A stretch of 64,000 nucleotides of DNA, from assembly GCA_963728445.1 (NCBI GenBank), contig CAVSJO010000008.1, positions 62,001-126,000 of the forward strand. The letters are read 5' to 3'. The notes under the pieces are model-generated. The model was not told the origin of the DNA. It did not search any database and was given only the letters and a program-made list of their open reading frames with translations. This stretch comes from CAVSJO01 sp963728445 (GTDB taxonomy: Bacteria; Gemmatimonadota; Gemmatimonadetes; Longimicrobiales; RSA9). Below are positions 16,777 through 25,713 of this stretch, piece after piece. A program made the position numbers and the translations under genes. The stretch's first letter is position 1. Every line of letters begins with the position of its first letter.

Positions 16777-19463
16777 GTGATTCCAGAGCATCCCCATGCA
16801 GGGGGCGCCACTGACCAGGGTGCTTCACTCGCCGCTGCCCTCGGCGACCGCTACCGCATCGAGCGCGAGCTCGGCGCCGGCGGCATGGCCACGGTCTGGC
16901 TCGCACGAGGACGTGCGCCACGACCGGCAAGGTCGCGATCAAGGTGCTGCACCCGGAGCTCTCGCGCTGATACTCGGACCCGAGCGCTTCCTGAAGGAGA
17001 TCGAGCTCACCGCAGTCCCTGCAGCACCCGCACATCCTGCCGCTGTTCGACTCGGGCTCGGCCGACGGGCTGCTCTACTACGTGATGCCGTTCATGGAGG
17101 GCGAGACGCTGCGGGCGCGGCTCGATCGCGAGCGGCAGCTGCCGGTCGAGCGACGCCGTGCGCATCGCGGCGGAGTGTCGCTGACGCCCTCGACGTATGC
17201 ACACGAGCGCGGCGTGGTGCACCGGGACGTGAAGCCCGAGAACATCCTGCTGCAGAACGGCCACGCGCTGGTGGCCGATTTCGGCATCGCGCTGGCCGTC
17301 GAGCAGGCCGGCGGTTCGCGCCTGACGCAAACCGGTCTCTCGCTGGGTACGCCGCAGTACATGGCGCCCGAGCAGGCGACGGGGGATCTCACCGTCGGGC
17401 CGCGCGCAGACATCTATGCGCTCGGGGCCGTCACCTATGAGATGCTTGCCGGCGAGCCGCCGTTCACCGGTCCCACCGCGCAGGCCGTCCTGGCCCAGGT
17501 GCTCACCGCCGAGCCGCGACCGCTGGGGCTGAAGCGGCGGCGCGTCCCGGCGCACGTGGACGCGGCAGTGCGGACCGCGCTGGAGAGGCTTCCGGCCGAC
17601 CGCTTCGGCAGCGCCAGCGAGTTCGCGGCCACCCTCGTGACGCCGTGGCCGGCCGCTTGGCCCGGCGCGGGAACGGCGCCCGGCTGGCAACGGAACCGAC
17701 CGGTGATCGTCGCCGCCACGATCGCCATCGTGGCCGTCGTGGCGGCGGCGTGGGGGTGGGGCAGGGTGGCCGCCGACCACGCCGGCGCAGCGGCCGCCGC
17801 CGGCCGGCCGTGGCTGGCGACGCTGTCGTTCCCGGACAGCGCGCCGCCCGAAGGCCCCTTCGCGCTGTCGCCGGACGGATCGAGGCTGGTGTACGTTGCG
17901 CACGCGTCGGGAGGACCCGAGCTCTGGGTTCGGGATGCCGACGCGCTGGATCCGCGGCCGCTGCCGGGCACCGACAGCGCAAGCTATCCGGCGGTCTCCC
18001 CGGATGGACGCCAGGTCGCGTTCGTTGCCGGCCACACCCTTCGCCTGGTGTCGCCCACCGGTGGCCCCGTCACAACGGTGACCGACACGCTGCCCAGCTA
18101 TTCGCTGATCGAATGGGCGGACGACGACCACCTGCTCATCAGCGGCCACTCCGGCATTGTGCGGGTGCCCGTGCGCGGTGGCGCGTGGGAGCAGGTCACC
18201 ATCATGGATACCGTCGCCGGCGAGGTCTTCCACACCGGCGGCAGCCCGCTCCCCGGCGGCAACGCGATCCTGTTCGTCGTGGTGCCGCGCAACTACGGGG
18301 ACAACTCGCGCTTCCGCATCGCCGTCTCCGATCCGGCCACCGGGCACCACCGGCTGCTCACGCCCGGCTTCTGGGCCCGCTACGCGGACCCGGGATACCT
18401 CCTCGTGGTGCGGCCGGACAGCACGCTGGTAGCGGTTCCCTTCGACGCGGAGAACCGCCGCATCACGGGCCCGCAGGTGCCGCTCTCGGCGGGAGCCATG
18501 ATCGACTCCGACGCATTCCCGCAGATCGCAGTGGCGCGGACCGGTCAACTCGTGTACGCGACGGGCGGTTCGCATACGCCACGGCTGAGCTTCGCGCGCG
18601 TCCGCCGCGACGGTGCCGTGGCGCTCCTCGACTCCGCGTGGGTGGGGTACGCACGCGACGTCGCGGCGTCGCCCGATGGCGCTCACGCAGCGGCCTCTGT
18701 CGAGCTCGGCACCTGGGACATCCTGGTGCGCGATCTACGCAGCGGGGCCGCCAGCCGGATCACGGTCCCTGCGACCGTGACGAGCGATCCGGTCTTCAGC
18801 GCCGACGGCCGCACCGTGTTCTTCGCCGCCAATAATGCCCAGGGGGGCGACATCTTCCAGGCGACTGTGGGCAGCGCATCGCCCCCGCGCAGCATCGTGC
18901 GTGATACGGCGGTGAACCTCGGAGCCCCGGCAGCCTCGGCGGACGGTCGCACGCTCTACTATCTCAGATTCCGGCCGGGCCGGAGCGCCATCTACGCGCA
19001 CGCCCTCGATCAACCCGCCGCCGCCGACCCGGCGATCATCGCCGATCCGGCGCGCGTCCACGCCCCCAGTCCCTCGCCCGACGGGCGCTGGCTGGCGTAC
19101 GTGTCCGGGGGCGAAGTGTACGTGCGGTCCACCGACGCCTCGCGCGCCGACCTCTGGCAGGTCTCCACCGCCGGTGGAACCACGCCGCGCTGGTCCCGCG
19201 ACGGCCGTGAGCTGTTCTACGTCGGCGGCGACAGCCTCATGGCCGCCGACGTGACGACCGGGGCCGGGTTCACCGTGCGCTCCCGGCGCGCCCTCTTCTC
19301 CATGGATCGCTTCGAACAGGGCCTCGGAGCCGTTGCCTACGACGTGCTGCCCGGAGGCGAATTCCTGATGCTCGAGAAGCGGGACGCCGGGCCGGGAAGC
19401 GCGCACGTCATCTTCGTTAATCGCTGGCGGGCGCTGCTCCGTTCAGAGGAGGCGCAGCGGTGA
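16777..19463 (+). CDS. Ser/Thr kinase with PD40 propeller, frame disrupted in the N-lobe
   Basis: Membrane kinase closely related to the gene at 21240. GTG at 16777 gives the start through RYRIERELGAGGMATVW (P-loop), but from ~16895 to ~17205 the matching sequence jumps frame at least five times. From 17082 the frame is open to 19463 (793 aa) and contains HRDVKPEN, VADFGIAL (DFG) and MAPEQ (APE), a transmembrane helix near residue 210 of that part, and a C-terminal PD40/TolB-like beta-propeller with SPDG repeats. As written the kinase lacks an intact N-lobe. Either it is decaying or the repeat-rich DNA was misassembled. Confidence 0.62.
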
Positions 19464-19494
19464 GGCCCCCGCAGATCATGGAGTCCCCCTCCCG

Positions 19495-21243
19495 ATGAGC
19501 CCGTCCTTCCTCAGGCGGCTGAAGGAACGCAAGCTCGGGCAGTGGGGGCTGGCGTACCTCGGCGCTGCGTGGCTGCTGCTCCAGCTCCTGTCGATGGTCG
19601 CGCAGCCGTTCGCATGGCCCGACCTCGCGATGCGCCTCGCGACAGTACTGCTGGCCCTCGGCCTGCCCGTTGTTCTGGTGCTCGCATGGTACCACGGCGA
19701 GAATGGGAGCCAGCGCGTCAGCAGCATCGAGCTGCTGATGCTCGCAGGGATCCTCGCGATCGCCGGTGCGGCCGTGGCCTTCGTGATCCGGCCGGTCGCG
19801 GAAGGAAGCGCTCCGGGAGGACGGGGGGCGACGGCGCCGCCGCCCGCCGGCGCGCACTCGCTCGCCGTTCTGCCGCTCAGCGACCTCAGCCCCGACTCGG
19901 CCGATCGCTATCTGGGCGACGGCGTGAGCGAGGAGATCCTCGGCGGCCTGACACGGCTCCCGGGGCTCACGGTCGTGGGGCGCGCCTCATCCTTCCGTTT
20001 TCGCGGCCCCGACGTGGACGCGCTGCAGGTCGGTCGAGAGCTGGGAGTCGGCGCCCTTCTGGCCGGCACGATCCAGCGAGCCGGCAGCGCGGTGCGCATC
20101 CATGTCGAGCTGGTGGACACGCGCACGGGTGTCCAGCTCTGGACGGAGCGCTACGACCGGCAAATGGGCAACCTCTTCGCACTCGAGGACGACATCGCCC
20201 GGGCCATCACCGACGCGCTTCGCGTCCAGCTCGACGGCGGCACGGTCGTGCGCCGCGGCACGCCGAACGCGGACGCGCATGACCTCGTACTGCGCGCCAA
20301 CGCCCTCTCCCGGGCGGCCGACGAGCAGAGCATCGACCGGGCGGTCGCATTGTACGGGCAGGCGATTGCGATGGACTCGGGCTACGCTGCGGCCTGGGCC
20401 GGACTGTCGCAGGCGTACGGGCAGCTCGCCGATGCCTACCGCTCGCCCGTGGAGATGGCGACCCTGGCCGACCGCGCCGCAACGCGCGCCGTGGCGCTCG
20501 ACGATTCATGCGCCCTCGCGCACACGATGCTCGGCGACGCCCGCTACGACTGGGAGTGGCGCTACGCCGACGCACGGCGGGAGTACCGCCGCGCCCTCGC
20601 CCTCGACCCCGGCGTGGGCGAGGCACACCTGCGATACGCGACGCTGCTCCTGTTCGTGGATGAAGACTTCGACAGTGCAGAGCGCGAGCTGGCGACCGCA
20701 GCCACGCTCGATCCGTTCAACCCCGACGTGGCGCGCTGGCAGGAATTCGTCGCGATCGCACGGCGGGATACGACGGCGGCGCTCCGACTGGCGCGCCACG
20801 TCACGGAGCTCGCCGGCGGGCCCGTGTACTACAGCACCCCACCTCTCGCGTTGGCGAACGCCATGGCCGGCCGGTGGTCGGATTGCGTCCGGTCCTTCGA
20901 TCCGGTCCCGGCCAGCCGGCTCGCCGGCCGCAGCACGCTGGCCATGTGTCAGGCCCGAATCGGAGACACGGCGAGCGCACGCCGCGTTCTCGACGAGCTG
21001 GTCGCCCAGCCCTACATGGACCAGGTGAACGTGGCCCAGGTCCAGCTCGCGATGGGCGATCGCGACGCCGCCCTCGCGTCGCTCGCCCGCGCTGTGCAGG
21101 ACCGCTCCGCGAACGTGACCGGCATCCGAACGATGCCGTGGCTGGCAGAGCTATGGGGCGATCCCCGCTTCGCCGCGATCATCGCCCGCGCCGGCCTGCC
21201 GCCGCACGGGCCGCCCAGCGAGCACGCGGGGGCGGCGCCGTGA
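19495..21243 (+). CDS. TolB-like domain plus TPR membrane protein
   Basis: 582 aa. Three hydrophobic segments occupy ~18-40, 44-62 and 78-98, followed by a TolB/FlgO-like alpha-beta domain (HSLAVLPLSDLSPDSADRYL to ~ residue 245) and then TPR-like helical repeats to the end (AAAWAGLSQAYGQLADAY, AEAHLRYATLLLF-like units). There is no kinase domain; the same TolB+TPR block is fused to a kinase at 25710. The domain probably senses or scaffolds at the inner membrane; no enzyme activity is evident. The stop overlaps the next kinase start (GTGA), so the two are co-translated. Confidence 0.75.
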   Translation: MSPSFLRRLKERKLGQWGLAYLGAAWLLLQLLSMVAQPFAWPDLAMRLATVLLALGLPVVLVLAWYHGENGSQRVSSIELLMLAGILAIAGAAVAFVIRPVAEGSAPGGRGATAPPPAGAHSLAVLPLSDLSPDSADRYLGDGVSEEILGGLTRLPGLTVVGRASSFRFRGPDVDALQVGRELGVGALLAGTIQRAGSAVRIHVELVDTRTGVQLWTERYDRQMGNLFALEDDIARAITDALRVQLDGGTVVRRGTPNADAHDLVLRANALSRAADEQSIDRAVALYGQAIAMDSGYAAAWAGLSQAYGQLADAYRSPVEMATLADRAATRAVALDDSCALAHTMLGDARYDWEWRYADARREYRRALALDPGVGEAHLRYATLLLFVDEDFDSAERELATAATLDPFNPDVARWQEFVAIARRDTTAALRLARHVTELAGGPVYYSTPPLALANAMAGRWSDCVRSFDPVPASRLAGRSTLAMCQARIGDTASARRVLDELVAQPYMDQVNVAQVQLAMGDRDAALASLARAVQDRSANVTGIRTMPWLAELWGDPRFAAIIARAGLPPHGPPSEHAGAAP

Positions 21244-23948
21244 GCACCGTGGCGGAGCGTCTCGCGGCGGCTGTCGGCGGCCGTTACCGCGTCGAGCGCG
21301 AGCTCGGCGCCGGCGGCATGGCCACGGTCTACCTCGCCGAGGACGTGCGCCACCACCGCAAGGTCGCCATCAAGGTGCTGCACCCGGAGCTCAGCGCCGT
21401 GCTCGGGCCCGAGCGCTTCCTCAAGGAGATCGAGCTCACCGCGAGTCTCCAGCACCCGCACATCCTGCCGCTGTTCGACTCGGGCTCGGCCGACGGGCTG
21501 CTCTACTACGTGATGCCGTTCGTGGAGGGCGAGACGCTGCGCGCGCGGCTCGAGCGCGAACGGCAGCTGCCCGTCGGCGACGCCGTCCGGATCGCAGCCG
21601 AGTGCGCGGACGCGCTGCAGTACGCGCACGAGCGCGGCGTGATCCACCGCGACGTCAAGCCCGAGAACATCCTGCTGCAGAACGGCCACGCGCTGGTCGC
21701 GGACTTCGGCATTGCGCTCGCAGTCGAGCAGGCGGGCGGGGCGCGCATGACGCAGACGGGGCTCTCGCTCGGCACGCCCCAGTACATGGCGCCCGAGCAG
21801 GCGATGGGGGAGCGCAATCTCGACGCGCGGACGGACGTCTACGCCCTCGGCGCCGTGACGTACGAGATGCTAGCGGGCGAACCGCCGTTCGCCGGGCCGA
21901 CCGCCCAGGCGATCGTTGCGCGCGTGATGACCGAGCGGCCGCGCCCGCTCGGCGAGCTCCGCGAGACGGTGCCGGAAGCCGTCGAGGACGCGGTCCACAC
22001 CGCGCTGGCGAAGCTGCCCGCCGATCGGTTCGCCACGATGGAGGACTTCGCCGACGTCCTGGCAGGACGGATCGTGGTGAAGTCTGCGGCGAGCGCTGGA
22101 CCCTCCGATCATCGCGCAGGCGAACAGCGGCGGTTCAGCACCTGGCGTGACGCGTTTCGCCTGCCTGTCACACGCATTCTCGCGGCCGCGCTGGGCGTCG
22201 CCATCGCTGCGGGTGCGCTGCGCGAATGGAGTCGGGGCAGCGAGAACGGCGATGTGCCACGCACGGCGGTCCGATTCCGGCTCACTTTCGACGACCAGGT
22301 GAAATGGGTCGGCAACGGACTCGGCAGTCCGATCGTGCTCTCCCCCGACGGAACTCGTCTCGTTTTCGTGGGCCGTGACGGCACCGGCTCCGCTCGACTC
22401 TACGTGCGTCCGCTCGATGAGCTTGCGGCTCGCGCACTGCCTGGAACCGAGAACGCCGAGAAGCCGTTCTGGTCGCCGGACGGCAGGTGGATCGGGTTCA
22501 GCTCCGGCGGGCAGCTCGAGAAGGTTCCGGTCGATGGCGGCACGCCGGCGGTGCTGGCCCAGATCGACGGTCTCGAAGGGGCGAGCTGGGGTGCCGGCGA
22601 TCAGATCGTGATCGCGTCGCAGGCGCGCCTGAGAATTCTTCCAGCCGCCGGTGGTACGCCGCAGCTGTTGACGCGGTCTACCGGACCCGGAGCGGCCTCG
22701 GAGCGGTGGCCTCTGGTGCTTCCCGACGGGAAGACCGTGCTGTACTCGAGCTGGTCCGGCACCCTCGTCTCGAGTGCACGGATCGCCGTGCTCTCGCTGC
22801 CGGAGGGAAAGCCCAGGGTCCTCGACCTGCCGGGCACGCAGCCGCTCGGCGTCATCGACGGCCAGCTCGTGTACGCAAGCGCCTCCGGTGTGGTCATGGC
22901 GGTGCCGTTCGACGTGCGGTCGCAGCGGGTCTCCGGAACGCCCGTGGCCGTGATCGATGGGGTCGCGGTGGGGCCAGGGGGCAACTTGAAGGGCAGCGTG
23001 TCCCCCAGCGGCTCGGTCGTGTATGCCAGTGGTTCCGCGCCCACGACTCGTCTGATGATCGGCGCGCCCGGCGAGCTGCCGAGGCTGCTCCTGCCGGACG
23101 AGCGCTCGTACGCCTTTCCCCGCTTTTCGCCGGATGGGAAGCACCTCGCGTTCGCCGTGTTTGCCGGGAGGGCGGACGTGTGGATCTACGATCTTCCGTC
23201 CGGCCCGCTCCGGCGCCTGACGTTCGAGGGGCCGCTCAACGACCGGCCCGAATGGAGCGCCGACAGCCGGCAGGTGCTCTTCCGTTCGAACAGGAGCGGC
23301 GAGAGCGCCATCTGGATCCAACCCGCCGACGGGAGTCGTCCGGCGAAGCTGCTCTTCGCGGTTCCGAACGAGGCGGTGGACGAGGCCGTCCTGTCGCCCG
23401 ACGGCGAATATCTGGTCATGCAGCTCGACTCGGCGGGATCCGGCGGAATCATCACATACCGCCGCATGCGCGGGGACACCGCCGTTCACGTGATCGCGAA
23501 TCCGGAGATCGGGCAGGCGGCACACGCACGCCCGTCGCCCGACGGGCACTGGGTCGCGTATTCATCGAGCGAGGCTGGGAACTGGGAGGTCTACGTCAGG
23601 CCGTTCCCGTCGCTCGAGGCTCGCTATCAGGCGTCGCTGAACGGTGGCGCACAGCCGGTCTGGTCGCCCGACGCCCGCCGGCTGTTCTACGTGAGTGACG
23701 GCCGTCTGATCGCGGCGACGTTCGCCTTCGATCCCTTCACGATCGTGAGACGCGACACGGTTCTGGAGAGCATGGCCGCCACGCCCACCGGCGCGGGAGC
23801 GTACACGTTCTACCACGCGAACTACGACGTCGCGCCCGATGGCAGGTCCTTCGTGTTTCTCACCGCCGGCGGCGAGGATGCCCCCGTCATCGTCGTTCAT
23901 GACTGGCAGCTCGAGCTCAGGGCGCGGATCGATGCTTCTCACCCGTAG
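21240..23948 (+). CDS. transmembrane Ser/Thr kinase with PD40 beta-propeller
   Basis: 902 aa. Kinase domain ~16-275 with P-loop GAGGMATV, ATP-lysine K45, HRD (136-138), DFG (155-157) and APE (184-186), so it should be active. One membrane helix at ~311-328 is followed by an outward-facing beta-propeller built of PD40-like blades (SPDGRWIGF, SPDGKHLAF, SPDGEYLVM, SPDGHWVAY and others). The GTG start overlaps the upstream TPR gene stop. The propeller likely binds an external ligand and controls the kinase; targets are unknown. Confidence 0.85.
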   Translation: MSTVAERLAAAVGGRYRVERELGAGGMATVYLAEDVRHHRKVAIKVLHPELSAVLGPERFLKEIELTASLQHPHILPLFDSGSADGLLYYVMPFVEGETLRARLERERQLPVGDAVRIAAECADALQYAHERGVIHRDVKPENILLQNGHALVADFGIALAVEQAGGARMTQTGLSLGTPQYMAPEQAMGERNLDARTDVYALGAVTYEMLAGEPPFAGPTAQAIVARVMTERPRPLGELRETVPEAVEDAVHTALAKLPADRFATMEDFADVLAGRIVVKSAASAGPSDHRAGEQRRFSTWRDAFRLPVTRILAAALGVAIAAGALREWSRGSENGDVPRTAVRFRLTFDDQVKWVGNGLGSPIVLSPDGTRLVFVGRDGTGSARLYVRPLDELAARALPGTENAEKPFWSPDGRWIGFSSGGQLEKVPVDGGTPAVLAQIDGLEGASWGAGDQIVIASQARLRILPAAGGTPQLLTRSTGPGAASERWPLVLPDGKTVLYSSWSGTLVSSARIAVLSLPEGKPRVLDLPGTQPLGVIDGQLVYASASGVVMAVPFDVRSQRVSGTPVAVIDGVAVGPGGNLKGSVSPSGSVVYASGSAPTTRLMIGAPGELPRLLLPDERSYAFPRFSPDGKHLAFAVFAGRADVWIYDLPSGPLRRLTFEGPLNDRPEWSADSRQVLFRSNRSGESAIWIQPADGSRPAKLLFAVPNEAVDEAVLSPDGEYLVMQLDSAGSGGIITYRRMRGDTAVHVIANPEIGQAAHARPSPDGHWVAYSSSEAGNWEVYVRPFPSLEARYQASLNGGAQPVWSPDARRLFYVSDGRLIAATFAFDPFTIVRRDTVLESMAATPTGAGAYTFYHANYDVAPDGRSFVFLTAGGEDAPVIVVHDWQLELRARIDASHP

Positions 23949-23990
23949 CCCCGTATGCAGCTCTCGATTCACGCAGGACGACACGCATGA

Positions 23991-25157
23991 GTCCAGCCCG
24001 CGCTGTCGCCCGATGGGCGGTACGTCGCCTACGTTTCGAATACCGCAGCCGGCATGCGCATCTACGTGCGGCAGGTCACCGGCGGCAGGCCTGCGCCGCT
24101 TTCGGACGACTCGCTGGACGTGGAGAGCAACCCGCAGTGGTCGCCGGATGGATCACGCATCCTGTTTCTCTCGAACGGCGGTGTGTTCAGTGCACCCTCC
24201 TCGGGCGGGCCCGCGCGACCGGAGATGGCCGAACCCCGCTCCGGAGCGGTGATCTCCGCGGTCTGGGCCCCGGACGGGCGGGCGATCGCCTACGCCGTAG
24301 GGGACTCGATCTACATCCGGGACCCCGCCGGCGGTGTCCAATTTCTCACGCGAATCCCGGAGGCCTCCCTCTGCCAGTGGTCGCCCGACGGAACTCGCCT
24401 CGCCTGCGCATCGCAAAACTCCTACTATTTCCGGCTCGGGAATTTCTTCGGTAACCTGTCGCCCAGCCGCATCGTCGTTGCGCGCGTGTCAGATGGCACC
24501 ACGAGCATCGTCTCCGACAGCACCTCGATCAATCAGAGGCCCGTCTGGTCGAACGATGGGCAATGGCTCTACTTTGTCTCGAGCCGGTTGGGGGTTCGCG
24601 ATGTCTACGCGATGCGCATCGATCGCGCGGACCGTGCGAGCGGTGATCCGCTGCGACTCACCACGGGTCTCGACGCGCATACCATTTCCATTGCCGGAGA
24701 CGGCTCGCGATTCGCCTACGACCGGTACATTGCCACCTCAAACCTCTGGTCGCTCCCGTTCCCGCCCCACGGGGCCACGCAGGATGCAGCGACGGCGGTT
24801 ACCAGTGGTACGCAGGTGATCGAAAACGATTCGACAGACGGCTCCTGGATCTATTTCGACTCGGACGTGAGCGGCGTCTCGGAGCTGTACCGGCAGCGCC
24901 TACCCGATGGGGAGCCGGAACAGCTCACGACGGATCCGAGCGATGAGTTCTCGCCCGACCCATCCCCCGACGGCCGCGAGCTCGCGTTCCATTCGTGGCG
25001 CTCGGGCTCCCGGGACCTGTACGTCATGCCGCTCCACGGGGAGTCGAAAACGCGTTTGGATTTCCTGTTAGCTGCCGTCGCCGTCCGCCTGCCGCCTGCG
25101 AAACCGCCGGCTGCATACCGCGCCTGCCCACCGGCCGATCACCATGGCTGCGGGTGA
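23991..25157 (+). pseudogene. orphan PD40 propeller remnant
   Basis: An open frame without a proper start begins directly after a TGA at 23988 and reads PALSPDGRYVAYVSNTAAGM, then several PD40 blades (WSPDGSRILFLS, WAPDGRAIAYA, WSPDGTRLACAS, WSNDGQWLYFVS) up to SRDLYVMPLHGES near 25045. It then runs into non-homologous sequence. The first ATG is 24054 (367 aa). The kinase and membrane parts expected for this family are missing, and both ends look cut. It is best read as the truncated C-terminus of a fourth kinase paralogue, though a soluble propeller protein cannot be ruled out. Confidence 0.6.
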
Positions 25158-25713
25158 GGCTCTGCCTCCCGAACTGCTACGCTCCCTGCAGGAGGGGGGC
25201 GAGGCCGCCGCCGAGCGGCTGTTCGAGGCGCTATACGACGAGCTCCACCGCCTCGCGGGGCGCGTCCGACACGGGCGCGCGAGCGAGACCCTCAGCACCA
25301 CCGCGCTGGTGCACGAGGCGTACATCAAGCTCACCTCCTCCCACGACATCGACGTCCAGGGGCGCCGCCACTTCTACCGTCTCGCGGCGCGCGCGATGCG
25401 TCAGATCCTGGTGGACGCAGCCCGGCGTCGCATGGCTGAGAAGCGTGGCGGCGACCCGCTTCCCGTCACGTTCGACGAGGCGCTGCACCCGACGCCGATG
25501 CCGTCGACGAGGCTCCTTTCGCTGGACCGGGCGATCGACCGGCTCTCCGACGTCGACCCCCGTGCAGCCCAGGTCGTGGAGTGCCGTTTCTTCGCCGGCC
25601 TGTCGGTCGAGGAGACGGCGACAGCCCTCGACGTCTCGGCCCGGACGGTGAAGCGCGACTGGCGCGTCGCCCGCGCCCGGCTCGCCGCAGAGCTCGCGGC
25701 GGAGGACGGATGA
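25144..25713 (+). CDS. ECF-type sigma factor
   Basis: 189-aa sigma-70 family factor of the ECF-like group common in Gemmatimonadota, Acidobacteria and Planctomycetes. Region 2 covers ~20-95 (ERLFEALYDELHRLAGRVRH, STTALVHEAYIKL, FYRLAARAMRQILVDAARRR) and region 4 ~130-185 (DPRAAQVVECRFFAGLSVEETA...SARTVKRDWRVARARL). No anti-sigma factor is next to it; instead the stop overlaps the start of a kinase (ATGA). Kinase-linked ECF factors are known to be switched on by phosphorylation, so the pair is likely a signalling unit. Confidence 0.88.
   Translation: MAAGEALPPELLRSLQEGGEAAAERLFEALYDELHRLAGRVRHGRASETLSTTALVHEAYIKLTSSHDIDVQGRRHFYRLAARAMRQILVDAARRRMAEKRGGDPLPVTFDEALHPTPMPSTRLLSLDRAIDRLSDVDPRAAQVVECRFFAGLSVEETATALDVSARTVKRDWRVARARLAAELAAEDG

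Noticed and set aside
24054..25157. Functional soluble propeller gene
   Set aside because: The sequence upstream of its first ATG is already mid-blade, and its C-terminus leaves the family; treated as a remnant though not excluded.
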